64,000 bases of DNA from Spirochaetales bacterium (GCA_017614375.1 JAGABZ010000001.1:1-64000); one strand, 5' to 3'. Positions 35,794-46,128 are shown, numbered from the stretch's first letter. Made by a program: numbers and translations. Notes: generated by a model from the sequence alone, not told the origin.

Positions 35794-37891
35794 ATTCCCG
35801 GACGTCTACCGGTATCTGGATCAGGACGGACTGCTCTCGGAGGCCTTTGAAGGCTATGAGTTCCGACAGGGCCAGCTTGATATGGCCCTGCTGGTCCAAA
35901 AGGCCTATGAAGAGGACTCCATCGCCGTCATCGAGGCGGGCACCGGCATCGGCAAAAGCTTTGCATATCTTGTTCCGGCTCTTATAAATGCCCAGAAAGG
36001 CGAGGAACTGGAAAAGACCGTCATAGCCACGGCGACCAAAAACTTGCAGATGCAGTTGTCCAAGAAGGACATCCCTCAGCTTTTCAAAGCCGGAGGGCAC
36101 AGCTGCGCCGTCAGCCTGCTTTTCGGACGCTCCAACTACGTCTGCCTGAGGCGTCTGGAAGAGGCGATGAAGGACATCCCGCTTTTTGCCGACGATGAAG
36201 ACATTACCCTCTCGAAATTCCGGAAATTCGTCTCGGAAACCGAGTCCGGCCTTTTTCAGGACTATCCCTATCCGCTGAATCAGGATGTGTACAACGCCAC
36301 CTTCAGCGACGCAGATCTGTGTCAGGGACACCGCTGCCCCTTCATCCGTGAGTGCTTCTACCAAAAGGCAAAACATGAGGCGCTGAAGGCCGACATCCTG
36401 ATTACCAACCACCATCTGCTGTTCACCGACGCGGCCCGCCGGGACGCAGACGGCGCCGATTTCTCCGAGGACGGTGTCCTGCCGCCATATTCGAGGCTTG
36501 TCATCGACGAGGCGCACAACATCGAGCAGAACGCCACTGAGTTGTTCTCTGGCGTGTACAGTTCATTCAACGTCTCACGGCAGCTGGGCTTCATGCTCCG
36601 TGCCCGGTTCAACTCCAAGCAGAGCCTGCTTGAGACCCTCACGCCGTTTTGCAGCAAGGACGGTCTGGCCGACTCAATCCGGGAAAAGGCCAACGCGCTC
36701 AATCTCGAGATGGGGACGCTTGATATGTATCTCTCGGCCCTGATTGCGGATAAAGCCCCGGGCAGCCGTAGTATCCTGGTCCAGAAGCCCGACACTCCTG
36801 TTCTGACTGAATTCCGCAAACTGGCAGGCAATATCTGCTCGGTCGCCTCACAACTGGTGTTGCTGCTTCAGTCCTTCTCAAAATCACTGAAGATGCCAGA
36901 CGGGGAGGAAATGCCTGTCCAGGAGTTCGATACCCTGACTAACCGGGTCCACAGTTGTTTCGATACACTGTCCGAGTTCATCGACCTGGACCACTGGACT
37001 GACGATGTCCATTTCATCCGCGAGACCCAAATCAAGCGTGAGAGGGTCTTTGAGGTCTGCATCTCACCGATTTCGATTGCCGACAGGCTCAGGGACGGAC
37101 TGTTTGCCAAGCTGAAGACTGTGATCTGCACCAGCGCGACGCTGAATCTCAACGACAATTTCGCCTACTGGGGCAGCAGGGTGGGGCTTCCGGTTCCCGA
37201 CCGGGGCTATCTGACGATGACGGCCCCTTCACCGTTTGATTTCAGACACAATCTGCTTCTGCTGACTCCGTCCGATGCCCCGGAGTTTACCGAAAAGGTA
37301 AGCCAGAAGTATCTGGACTACAATGTGGATGCAATCCGCTCGGCTGTTCTCAGTTCAAACGGCGGCGCGCTGATTCTGTTCACTAACCGCAGCATGATGG
37401 AGTATGTCCATTCAATGCTTAAAGATGAGCTTCAGAAGCAGGGTATCAGGGCGATGGTGCAGGGAGAGCTGGACCGCTTTCATCTGCTCTCAGCTTTCAA
37501 GCAGGACCCGGACAGCGTGCTCTTTGCCACTAGCAGTTTCTGGGAAGGCATTGACGCTCCCGGCAATACTCTGAGGCTGGTGATCATAGTCAAAATCCCG
37601 TTCCCGTCGCCTGCGGAGCCGATCAACAAGGCCCGCTCACGCAAAATCGAGAATGAGGGAGGCAGCGGTTTCTTCAACCTCCTGCTCCCCGAGGCGACGA
37701 TGAAACTCAAACAGGGCTTCGGGCGCCTTATCCGCAGCGCCACAGACAAGGGCATAGTCCTCATCCTGGATTCCCGCATAGTGACAAAGGGCTACGGCGC
37801 CTCGATGATCCGCGCCCTGCCTGAAAGCTACCATCCCGATACCGACACCTCCGGCATCTGCGACAAAATCGAGTCCTTCCTCTACAGCTGA
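35786..37891 (+). CDS. DinG/XPD-type DNA helicase
   Basis: A 701-residue superfamily 2 helicase. Walker A: VIEAGTGIGKSFAYLVP. Fe-S cluster cysteines: YVCLRRLEE, then LCQGHRCPFIRECFYQ. DEAH box: LVIDEAHNIE. Motifs of the second lobe include ATSSFWEGIDAPG and QGFGRLIRSATDKG. DinG-type helicases unwind 5'-3' and remove R-loops. The start ATG 35786 overlaps the activator gene by 8 bp. The end faces groES across repeat array D. Confidence 0.88.
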   Translation: MSEFPDVYRYLDQDGLLSEAFEGYEFRQGQLDMALLVQKAYEEDSIAVIEAGTGIGKSFAYLVPALINAQKGEELEKTVIATATKNLQMQLSKKDIPQLFKAGGHSCAVSLLFGRSNYVCLRRLEEAMKDIPLFADDEDITLSKFRKFVSETESGLFQDYPYPLNQDVYNATFSDADLCQGHRCPFIRECFYQKAKHEALKADILITNHHLLFTDAARRDADGADFSEDGVLPPYSRLVIDEAHNIEQNATELFSGVYSSFNVSRQLGFMLRARFNSKQSLLETLTPFCSKDGLADSIREKANALNLEMGTLDMYLSALIADKAPGSRSILVQKPDTPVLTEFRKLAGNICSVASQLVLLLQSFSKSLKMPDGEEMPVQEFDTLTNRVHSCFDTLSEFIDLDHWTDDVHFIRETQIKRERVFEVCISPISIADRLRDGLFAKLKTVICTSATLNLNDNFAYWGSRVGLPVPDRGYLTMTAPSPFDFRHNLLLLTPSDAPEFTEKVSQKYLDYNVDAIRSAVLSSNGGALILFTNRSMMEYVHSMLKDELQKQGIRAMVQGELDRFHLLSAFKQDPDSVLFATSSFWEGIDAPGNTLRLVIIVKIPFPSPAEPINKARSRKIENEGGSGFFNLLLPEATMKLKQGFGRLIRSATDKGIVLILDSRIVTKGYGASMIRALPESYHPDTDTSGICDKIESFLYS

Positions 37892-37922
37892 TCGGAGATA
37901 AATCTTCCTGCTGCGAATAGTG

Positions 37923-38006
37923 TTTTCATCAAAATGAGAAGAACAAGTGTTGTTTTGATGAAAGTTTTCATCAATTTGAGGTCATCAAGTGTTGTTTTGA
38001 TGAAAA
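37923..38006. repeat. Repeat array D1: two 42-bp units
   Basis: Units at 37923 and 37965, each running from TTTTCATCAA through AAGTGTTG to TTTTGATGAAA, so each is bounded by inverted arms. The reverse complement of array E (44416-44499) matches closely. It lies in the convergent dinG/groES gap. Confidence 0.8.
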
Positions 38007-38037
38007 CAGGGAATTGACCCTGATTTTCTGAGGAGTG

Positions 38038-38052
38038 GGTCAGGCCTTGCCC
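38038..38052 (+). repeat. Core of the dispersed motif between arrays D1 and D2
   Basis: GGTCAGGCCTTGCCC, identical to the core beside array E read on the other strand (44381-44395). Confidence 0.7.
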
Positions 38053-38063
38053 AAAAATGAGAA

Positions 38064-38189
38064 TTGGACTTTTTTCGCGAAAAAGTCAGATTTTTACCCA
38101 ACGCGTTGGACTTTTTTGAGGGAAAACGATTTTTCTACCCAATAAAGTGGGTGCGATTTGCGAAAAAGTGGGAATTTGTACCCACCGAG
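38064..38189. repeat. Repeat array D2: three 42-bp units
   Basis: Units start at 38064, 38106 and 38148. Units 1 and 2 begin TTGGACTTTTTT and have TACCCAA at positions 32-38; unit 3 begins TGGGTG and has TACCCA at the same place. Arms TTGG/CCAA are inverted. The unit sequence is unrelated to D1, but the 42-bp step is identical. Confidence 0.75.
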
Positions 38190-38205
38190 CCTGGAATCCG
38201 GGCAC

Positions 38206-38230
38206 AAAAAAGCCCCGGGAATGCCGGGGC
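38206..38230 (-). terminator. Rho-independent terminator of groES
   Basis: On the minus strand a 7-bp stem GCCCCGG/CCGGGGC with a 5-base loop is followed by six U. Confidence 0.85.
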
Positions 38231-38248
38231 CTGGGTTATGGAAGGTTC

Positions 38249-38509
38249 TCAGCCGATGACAGCCAGGACGTCCTTGATGTTGAGGATCAGGTAATCCTGT
38301 CCGTCAATCTTGATCGAGGTGCCGGCGTACTTGTCGTGCATGATCTTTTCCCCGACTTTGACGGTCTTTACCTCATCGCCGATGGCCTCGACGACTCCGG
38401 TCTGGGTCTTTTCCTGAGCTGTCTGGGGAATGATGATTCCGCTGGCGGTCTTTTCCTGCAACTGCTCGATTTTGACGAGAACTCTTTCTCCCAATGGCTT
38501 GATATTCAT
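38249..38509 (-). CDS. groES: Co-chaperonin GroES
   Basis: An 86-residue co-chaperonin: MNIKPLGERVLVKIEQ, a mobile loop with EKTASGIIIPQTAQEKTQTG, and the C-terminal YLILNIKDVLAVIG. It caps GroEL. No groEL lies next to it. The ATG at 38509 is preferred over 38515, because AAGGAG directly touches the upstream ATG but stands 6 bases before this one. It has its own promoter and terminator, so it is monocistronic. No complete CIRCE element is present. Confidence 0.95.
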   Translation of the reverse strand: MNIKPLGERVLVKIEQLQEKTASGIIIPQTAQEKTQTGVVEAIGDEVKTVKVGEKIMHDKYAGTSIKIDGQDYLILNIKDVLAVIG

Positions 38510-38545
38510 TTCCATCTCCTTGATCGGACTTTTTCAGTCAGCACT

Positions 38546-38574
38546 AATATAGTTTAAAGACCGCCGGGGGGCAA
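38546..38574 (-). promoter_or_regulatory. groES promoter
   Basis: Minus strand TTGCCC (38569-38574), 17 bases, TATATT (38546-38551). The predicted leader is about 30 bases and carries AAGGAG. Confidence 0.5.
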
Positions 38575-38589
38575 GTGATATGGAATCAT

Positions 38590-38618
38590 TTGGCGATTGC
38601 TAAATTCGTGGTTATATT
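38590..38618 (+). promoter_or_regulatory. Promoter of the gene at 38637
   Basis: TTGGCG (38590-38595), 17 bases, TATATT (38613-38618); a short leader with GAGG follows. It is divergent from the groES promoter. Confidence 0.5.
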
Positions 38619-38636
38619 ACAGGCGTTGAGGTGAGA

Positions 38637-39071
38637 ATGAGCTGCCTGCCCTGTATTTGCGAAAAGAAAGCCTATGACCGGTTCTTTTATGAACTGGCGG
38701 GTTCGTTTTTCAGGGACGGGGATTTGCCCAACGCGCTTCAATGCTACTGCGACGCTTTTCTGGTCCGGGCTTCGGAGCCGGATGTAAGTCAGGACTGGAT
38801 TACGTTTTACAGCGTGCAGTTCACTTCCTATCTGCTGGGCAAACGCAGGCCGGAGGTGCTTTTCCCGGAGGGGGATATGGTCTATGACCTGATCCGGGAC
38901 AGGTGGCTGGAGATTAGAAAGGACCTGGAGTCTTCGCCATTCGCCGTGCGGGACATGATGGAGTGGGCCAAGACGGTACGGATTGACTTTCCGTTTACTC
39001 CCTCGGATCTGGATTTTCCGGGTCAGGATGACACGGTTGGGGATTTGTCCGTCTCCACTGGGTCAAAATGA
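38637..39071 (+). CDS. Hypothetical protein, 144 residues
   Basis: I do not recognise this protein. It is soluble, starts MSCLPCICEKKAYDRFFYELAGSFF with three early cysteines, and has a TPR-like helical stretch (GDLPNALQCYCDAFLVRAS). ATG 38637 has GAGG 5 bases upstream; GTG 38631 is the alternative. Its last 17 codons lie inside repeat array G, so the C terminus (GQDDTVGDLSVSTGSK) is probably derived from the repeat. It stands directly before the sigma-factor gene, but a sigma-54-type promoter separates them. Confidence 0.65.
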   Translation: MSCLPCICEKKAYDRFFYELAGSFFRDGDLPNALQCYCDAFLVRASEPDVSQDWITFYSVQFTSYLLGKRRPEVLFPEGDMVYDLIRDRWLEIRKDLESSPFAVRDMMEWAKTVRIDFPFTPSDLDFPGQDDTVGDLSVSTGSK

Positions 39072-39139
39072 CACAGTTTTTAGTTGTGCTTACCATTTAG
39101 GGTCAAACTGACCCGTTTTCTTTGTCTTTTCAGTGACGC
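39020..39139. repeat. Repeat array G: three units with a 40-bp step
   Basis: GGGTCA occurs at 39020, 39060 and 39100, followed in each unit by ATGACAC, ATGACAC or CTGACCC. The third forms the inverted repeat GGGTCAaacTGACCC. The array covers the 3' end of the hypothetical gene and part of the leader region of the sigma gene. Confidence 0.65.
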
Positions 39140-39187
39140 AAAGCCCGGGAATTGTCAGGATAACGCCGTTTTGATGTTGTCCAGGGG

Positions 39188-39204
39188 TTGGCATGCATGT
39201 TGCA
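39188..39204 (+). promoter_or_regulatory. Sigma-54 (-24/-12) promoter
   Basis: TTGGCATG, four bases, TTGCA: a full match to the YTGGCAYG-N4-TTGCW consensus, with GG (39190-39191) and GC (39202-39203) separated by exactly 10 bases. The predicted start point is near 39215, just before the sigma-factor gene. Confidence 0.75.
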
Positions 39205-39227
39205 ACAAAAAGGCCATGGAGCTTTCA

Positions 39228-40070
39228 ATGATCAATACCAATCAGGCAGAATTCAACCATCTTTCGATGTACCTTCGCGAGATTGACCGCATTCCTTTGC
39301 TTCAGAGGGAGGAGGAGTATGATCTGGCGCGCAGGGCGGCAAAAGGTGACATGGTTGCCAGAAACAGGTTGGTTGAGGCCAATCTGAGGTTCGTTGTCTC
39401 TATCGCAAAGCAGTACCAGAACAGGGGAATCCCCCTTTCGGACCTGATTGACGAGGGAAACATCGGACTGATGACCGCTGTGGAGAAGTTCGACCCGGAC
39501 AAGGGTTATCATTTCATAAGCTATGCCGTATGGTGGATCCGCCAGTCTATCATGAAGGCCATTGCCGAAAAGACCAGGATGATCCGCCTGCCGATGAACA
39601 AGAACGCCGACCTGACACTGGTTCAGAAGGCCGCTTCCGCGATTGAGCAGGAAACGGGAGAGAGCGCCGGTGTTTCGGATATTGCAAAGCGTTCCGGCTT
39701 GGATGAAAAGAGCGTGAAGGCCCTCTTGTCCTACGCTTCGGATGTTTCATCGCTGAATGCCCCGGTTGCCGGTTCGACCGATACCGAGTTCGGTGAGTTC
39801 ATCGAGAGCGAGCTGCCCCAACCGCAGGAGGTCCTGGAGAAGGACGACATGCGCAGCCAGGTCGCCAAGGCTCTGACCAGGCTCTGCCCGAAGGAGAGGG
39901 AAGTGCTGGAGTTGCGCTTCGGGTTCAACAACCACGAACCAATGTCCCTGAAAGACATCGGGGATATCTACAGCCTGACCAAGGAAAGAATCCGCCAGAT
40001 TGAGAAAAAGGCCATGTCAAACCTGGCCGCGGACCCGGAATTCGCCGCGCTGAGCGGTTTTGTGGCCTGA
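39228..40070 (+). CDS. Sigma-70 family sigma factor (group 2, RpoS/RpoD-like)
   Basis: A 280-residue sigma factor. Region 1.2 is LSMYLREIDRIPLLQREEEYDLA; 2.1-2.4 run RNRLVEANLRFVVSIAKQY, GNIGLMTAVEKFDPDKGYHFISYAVWWIRQSI; region 4 has KEREVLELRFGF and SLTKERIRQIEKKAM. There is no long region 1.1, so it is not the primary factor. ATG 39228 has GGAG 6 bases upstream; ATG 39216 is in frame and would be almost leaderless from the -24/-12 promoter. A role in a stationary, stress or host programme is inferred. Confidence 0.9.
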   Translation: MINTNQAEFNHLSMYLREIDRIPLLQREEEYDLARRAAKGDMVARNRLVEANLRFVVSIAKQYQNRGIPLSDLIDEGNIGLMTAVEKFDPDKGYHFISYAVWWIRQSIMKAIAEKTRMIRLPMNKNADLTLVQKAASAIEQETGESAGVSDIAKRSGLDEKSVKALLSYASDVSSLNAPVAGSTDTEFGEFIESELPQPQEVLEKDDMRSQVAKALTRLCPKEREVLELRFGFNNHEPMSLKDIGDIYSLTKERIRQIEKKAMSNLAADPEFAALSGFVA

Positions 40071-40110
40071 CAGAACCCTGACACAACCCTGACAAAACAG
40101 ATTAACAACT

Positions 40111-40136
40111 GCTCCCGCTTTCCGGGAGCTTTTTTT
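40111..40136 (+). terminator. Rho-independent terminator of the sigma-factor gene
   Basis: GCTCCCG/CGGGAGC stem with a 5-base loop, then seven T. Confidence 0.88.
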
Positions 40137-40138
40137 CA

Positions 40139-40167
40139 TTGACCTCTTAAGGTTTTACTGTCATAAT
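40139..40167 (+). promoter_or_regulatory. ppdK: ppdK promoter
   Basis: TTGACC (40139-40144), 17 bases, CATAAT (40162-40167). Leader about 50 bases with AAAGGAG before the ATG. Confidence 0.65.
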
Positions 40168-40224
40168 ATTTCCCGGTATTTTTACTAGGCAATTCAAAGT
40201 CCAAAAACGATTAAAGGAGAACTT

Positions 40225-42924
<2,700 letters not shown>

Positions 42925-42950
42925 GTCCAGAGCAATCCTGAAAGGCTTAC

Positions 42951-42985
42951 GGACCGGACCTCGATTTGGGGGCCGGTCCTTTTTC
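42951..42985 (+). terminator. Rho-independent terminator of ppdK
   Basis: GGACCGG (42951-42957) pairs with CCGGTCC (42973-42979), followed by TTTTT. Confidence 0.8.
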
Positions 42986-43044
42986 GTTCCCCTGGTACGT
43001 ACAATTTCTGTTATCGCGGAATATCTTTAAAGACAAGAAATTAC

Positions 43045-43082
43045 ATATAAACCGAAAATACGAGTTGTATTTTGGTTTATAT
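43045..43082. repeat. Long AT-rich hairpin between ppdK and the GGDEF gene
   Basis: ATATAAACCGAAAATAC pairs with GTATTTTGGTTTATAT with one bulged base and loop GAGTT. At 38 bases it is about the size of one unit of the 40-42 bp arrays. CGGAATAT flanks it at 43017 and 43131. The rest of this 300-bp gap shows only the terminator and the next promoter. Confidence 0.6.
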
Positions 43083-43142
43083 AATGCCTGATCCGTAAGT
43101 ACAGGATTTTGTCCCCGAATCCGCAGTAGCGGAATATTCATA

Positions 43143-43171
43143 TTGACATATATCTGTATATGGGGGATAGT
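43143..43171 (+). promoter_or_regulatory. Promoter of the GGDEF gene
   Basis: TTGACA (43143-43148), 17 bases, GATAGT (43166-43171), start near 43178. The in-frame TTG at 43143 is therefore part of the -35 and not a start codon. Confidence 0.55.
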
Positions 43172-43223
43172 TGTCGATGTCGCCTCTCCGGCGGCGATTA
43201 CAGAAAGGATACGTGGGGGAGTC

Positions 43224-44360
43224 TTGTCCAGTTATTTCACCGGAGTTCTAATCGTAACTTTGCTTACCATGGCCGGCATCGAACTGGTCGTGCTGAGCAA
43301 CCCGACTCTGCCCGCGGGAAAGAAGAAACGCTTCAGTCTGGGATACGCCCTGGTTGCCGTTGCTGCCTGTTGTGAGTGGCTCGCGGTATATCTGCAGAAC
43401 ACTTCGGTTCCGCTGTTTGTCCGGATGTTCGTAAAGTGTATGGAGCTTGTCCTCGCCCCGACGATTCCGCTGGCAGTCATCCCCACCGTGTCTGAGAGCC
43501 GGCTACTGAAGCGGATCATGCTCGTCGTTGTGTTTGTCAATTTTCTGCTTATCGGTCTTTCCGCCTGGCTCGGATTCGTTTTCTACTTCGATTCGACGCT
43601 ACATTACCAACACGGAAAACTGTACTTCCTCTACATCCTTGTATACATGACCGAGAGCCTCTGCCTGATCTGCGGGCTCATACGTTTCTTTCAGACCTAC
43701 CAGTACAAAAACATCTTCCCCCAGGCGGTGTTTATCATCGTCTTTCTATTCTGCGGACTGCTGCTTCAGTTTATCGACAGTTCGGTCAAGGTGGACTTTC
43801 TCTCGGTCTCGATTCTGCTGCTTTTCCTGTACATCCTGCACGAAAGGACTGTCAGCTGTTCGGACAGCCTTACAAAGGTCCTGAACCGGCAGACTTACGA
43901 CAACCGCATCAGCCACCTGGACAAGGTCACTACGATTATCAACGTCGACATCGACGGCTTCAAACAGTGCAATGACTTTTTCGGACACCTCTTCGGTGAC
44001 GAGGTTCTGAAGATTGTGGCAGGCACGCTGCAGTCCTGCTTCATCTCGGACGGTCTTTGCTACCGCACGGGAGGGGATGAGTTCTGCGTCATCTGCAACG
44101 GGGAGCTCAGGGATCCGGACGCGGCGCTCAGCCGTCTGCATGCGATGATTGATTCCAGAAGGTCGGTTACTCCGCATCTGCCGTTCATCTCCACCGGCTA
44201 TGCCATCCACGACCCCAAGAAGGAAATCACCCAGACCGCCATTAAGCGGGCCGATGAGATGATGTACCGCTTCAAGAACATGCGAAAGAGCCTGCTTCGC
44301 GACGGTCTGCCCTCCGGGTACCACGAAATCCAGAAGCACCTCAAAGAACTCCAGGCCTGA
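43224..44360 (+). CDS. Membrane diguanylate cyclase (GGDEF)
   Basis: About 378 residues: several membrane segments in residues 5-210 (a 7TM-like sensor), then a GGDEF domain with the intact signature YRTGGDEFCVIC and VDIDGFKQCNDFFGHLFGDEVL. It should make cyclic di-GMP from GTP. No RxxD inhibitory site precedes the signature. The start is uncertain: TTG 43224 follows GGGGGAG and gives MSSYFTGVLIVTLL, a good first membrane helix; the next ATG is inside that helix. Single gene with its own promoter. Confidence 0.85.
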   Translation: MSSYFTGVLIVTLLTMAGIELVVLSNPTLPAGKKKRFSLGYALVAVAACCEWLAVYLQNTSVPLFVRMFVKCMELVLAPTIPLAVIPTVSESRLLKRIMLVVVFVNFLLIGLSAWLGFVFYFDSTLHYQHGKLYFLYILVYMTESLCLICGLIRFFQTYQYKNIFPQAVFIIVFLFCGLLLQFIDSSVKVDFLSVSILLLFLYILHERTVSCSDSLTKVLNRQTYDNRISHLDKVTTIINVDIDGFKQCNDFFGHLFGDEVLKIVAGTLQSCFISDGLCYRTGGDEFCVICNGELRDPDAALSRLHAMIDSRRSVTPHLPFISTGYAIHDPKKEITQTAIKRADEMMYRFKNMRKSLLRDGLPSGYHEIQKHLKELQA

Positions 44361-44380
44361 ATTCACCCCGAATCTTTTTC

Positions 44381-44395
44381 GGGCAAGGCCTGACC
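44381..44395 (-). repeat. Core of the dispersed motif beside array E
   Basis: GGGCAAGGCCTGACC, the exact reverse complement of the core at 38038-38052. Confidence 0.7.
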
Positions 44396-44415
44396 GAATG
44401 AACCAGATGCCTCTG

Positions 44416-44499
44416 TCTTCATCAAATTAACACTTGTTCTACCAATTCTGATGAAAATTTTCATCAAAACAACACTATTTCTTCATTTTTGATGAAGCC
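44416..44499. repeat. Repeat array E: two 42-bp units, inverted relative to D1
   Basis: Units start at 44416 and 44458, bounded by TTCATCAAA and TTGATGAA-type arms, with ACACTTGTTCT (44430-44440) matching the complement of AGAACAAGTGT in D1. Together with the core motif this is an inverted copy of D1 plus its core. It lies in the convergent GGDEF/tRNA-Thr gap. Confidence 0.8.
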
Positions 44500-44534
44500 G
44501 CTTTTCAAAAGGCCGGAGAGGGGGCGCAGAGCAA

Positions 44535-44561
44535 GAAAAAAGGCCTCCCTGAGGAAGCCTT
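44535..44561 (-). terminator. Terminator of tRNA-Thr
   Basis: On the minus strand AAGGCTTCC pairs with GGGAGGCCTT (loop about 3 bases, one mismatch), followed by TTTTTTC. Confidence 0.75.
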
Positions 44562-44562
44562 A

Positions 44563-44634
44563 AGCCAAAGCTCGGATTCGAACCGAGGACCTGCTCATTA
44601 CGAGTGAGCTGCTCTGCCCCTGAGCCACTTTGGC
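44563..44634 (-). tRNA. tRNA-Thr (anticodon CGT)
   Basis: Cloverleaf on the minus strand: acceptor GCCAAAG/CTTTGGC, anticodon arm GCTCA-CTCGTAA-TGAGC giving anticodon CGT, T arm CTCGG-TTCGAAT-CCGAG. CCA is not encoded. Confidence 0.92.
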
Positions 44635-44643
44635 GCACAAGCC

Positions 44644-44704
44644 ACTATAGATGAATCATGGTTTTTGCGCAAGAGATTGACGAAAAGCGCCGGGCCGATA
44701 TAAT
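44644..44704. promoter_or_regulatory. Divergent promoters for tRNA-Thr (minus) and the tsaD operon (plus)
   Basis: Minus: TTGCGC (44667-44672), 17 bases, TATAGT (44644-44649). Plus: TTGACG (44677-44682), 16 bases, TATAAT (44699-44704). The two -35 elements stand 4 bases apart. Confidence 0.6.
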
Positions 44705-44725
44705 GGGGAAACACAGGGGAGATTA

Positions 44726-45007
44726 ATGGGCAGGGAGCCTTTGGAAATCAGTGTGCGCAGGCCGCGCGGAAACGGTGTCTCGGAAGGGATGTCGGGTTTC
44801 GGGGCCCCCAGCGTCTCGCGCGGAGTCCAGCCGAGCTGTCCGCTGTTTTCGGGAAAAGTTGCCGAGTATTTCGACAACTGCCTGCCGGACGGATTTGAGA
44901 TGTTCATGCTCTTTTACGATGTCCAGTTCCCTTTCTGCAAAGTCAACAGAGGATTTGCCGAAGACTTCGGGCTGGTTGAGGAAATAGTGGCCGTAGGAGA
45001 GTACTGA
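44726..45007 (+). CDS. Hypothetical protein upstream of tsaD, 93 residues
   Basis: Not recognised. It is a small soluble protein with a basic N-terminal half (SVRRPRGNGVSEGMSGFGAPSVSRG) and an acidic, aromatic C-terminal half (FEMFMLFYDVQFPFCKVNRGFAEDFG). GGGGA lies 6 bases before the ATG, and a clear promoter stands upstream. Its stop overlaps the tsaD ATG, so the genes are translationally coupled, which supports it being real. Confidence 0.6.
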   Translation: MGREPLEISVRRPRGNGVSEGMSGFGAPSVSRGVQPSCPLFSGKVAEYFDNCLPDGFEMFMLFYDVQFPFCKVNRGFAEDFGLVEEIVAVGEY

Positions 45008-46008
45008 TGAACGTACTTGGTATCGAGACCTCCTGTGACGAGTGTTCCGCAGCCGTCGTCCGTGACGGTTCACAAATCCTCTCAAATGTAATCGCAACAC
45101 AGATTGAACTTCACAGGCCGTATGACGGTGTGGTTCCCGAAATCGCCTCCCGCCTGCATACCGAATGGATATCCCAGGTTACACTCAGCGCCCTCAGACA
45201 GGCCGGACTGTCACTCGGGCAGATTGACGCCATAGCAGTGACTTCCAGGCCGGGACTGCTCGGATCATTGCTTGTGGGTGTCAACTTCGCAAAGGGTCTG
45301 GCTGCGGGACTGGGGATTCCCTTTATCGGAGTCGACCACATCAGGGCCCACCTCTATGCTCCGCAGATTGAGCATCCTCAGGAGTATCCCTACCTGGGTG
45401 TCCTGGTTTCCGGCGGCCATACGGTGATCTGCACCGTAAAGGGATTTGATGATATCGATGTTCTGGGAACCACCACCGACGATGCCATAGGCGAAGCCTT
45501 TGACAAGGTTGCCAAACACTACGGCTTCGGGTATCCGGGCGGCGTAATGATCGACAGGCTGGCCAGAAACGGCAATCCCAACTCTTTTCTCTTTCCCGGT
45601 CCCTCTCTGGACAACCCGCTGGACATCTCCTATTCGGGGCTGAAGACCGCGGTTATAAACCAGCTGGACAAGTTCTCCACCGGCGAGCCGGCCACGCCGG
45701 AGAACATTGCAGCGTCTTTCCAGCGCTGCGCCGTCGGGATACTGATGAAGCGTGTAATCAGGGCTCTGGAGATAACCGGGCTGACCAGACTCAGCGCGGG
45801 CGGCGGTGTGGCGGCGAATTCGCTTTTAAGAAGTGAACTGAAGGCGCTGGAGAGCAGGGGAATAGAGGTTAACTTCCCGTCACTGAAGCTTTGCACGGAC
45901 AACGCTGCGATGGTGGCCGGCCTGGGGTACAGGTATCTGGTGATGGGGGAGCGTTCAGAGTTGGACCTGAACGCCTCGGCGAGGGTTGCGGCGTTCAAGA
46001 AGGCCTGA
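45007..46008 (+). CDS. tsaD: tRNA N6-threonylcarbamoyladenosine transferase TsaD
   Basis: A 333-residue ASKHA-fold enzyme that transfers threonylcarbamoyl to A37 of ANN-decoding tRNAs. Evidence: VLGIETSCDECSAAVV, metal-binding histidines in GVDHIRAHLYAP, VSGGHTVI, and DNAAMVAGLGYRY at the C terminus. Fittingly, a tRNA-Thr gene is divergent from it. Length is normal. Confidence 0.96.
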   Translation: MNVLGIETSCDECSAAVVRDGSQILSNVIATQIELHRPYDGVVPEIASRLHTEWISQVTLSALRQAGLSLGQIDAIAVTSRPGLLGSLLVGVNFAKGLAAGLGIPFIGVDHIRAHLYAPQIEHPQEYPYLGVLVSGGHTVICTVKGFDDIDVLGTTTDDAIGEAFDKVAKHYGFGYPGGVMIDRLARNGNPNSFLFPGPSLDNPLDISYSGLKTAVINQLDKFSTGEPATPENIAASFQRCAVGILMKRVIRALEITGLTRLSAGGGVAANSLLRSELKALESRGIEVNFPSLKLCTDNAAMVAGLGYRYLVMGERSELDLNASARVAAFKKA

Positions 46009-46017
46009 GAGTGCGCC

Positions 46018-46047
46018 TTGACAAAACTGAGCCCTTTTGGTTATTCT
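46018..46047 (+). promoter_or_regulatory. Promoter of the tRNA-Gln/tRNA-Glu unit
   Basis: TTGACA (46018-46023), 18 bases, TATTCT (46042-46047); predicted start about 4 bases before the tRNA. Confidence 0.65.
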
Positions 46048-46057
46048 CCCTATGCAT

Positions 46058-46128
46058 TGGGATGTAGTGTAATGGTAACACTGCAGATTCTGGTTCTGCC
46101 TTTGGGGGTTCGAATCCCTCCATCCCAG
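46058..46128 (+). tRNA. tRNA-Gln (anticodon CTG)
   Basis: Acceptor TGGGATG/CATCCCA, anticodon arm GCAGA-TTCTGGT-TCTGC giving CTG, T arm GGGGG-TTCGAAT-CCCTC, discriminator G. Confidence 0.92.

Noticed and set aside
38510-38560. CIRCE element for HrcA control of groES
   Set aside because: Only a TTAGTGCT-like half is present; the second half and the 9-base spacing are missing.
43143-43223. GGDEF protein starting at TTG 43143
   Set aside because: That TTG is the first base triplet of a good -35 (TTGACA), with GATAGT 17 bases on, so it would not be transcribed.
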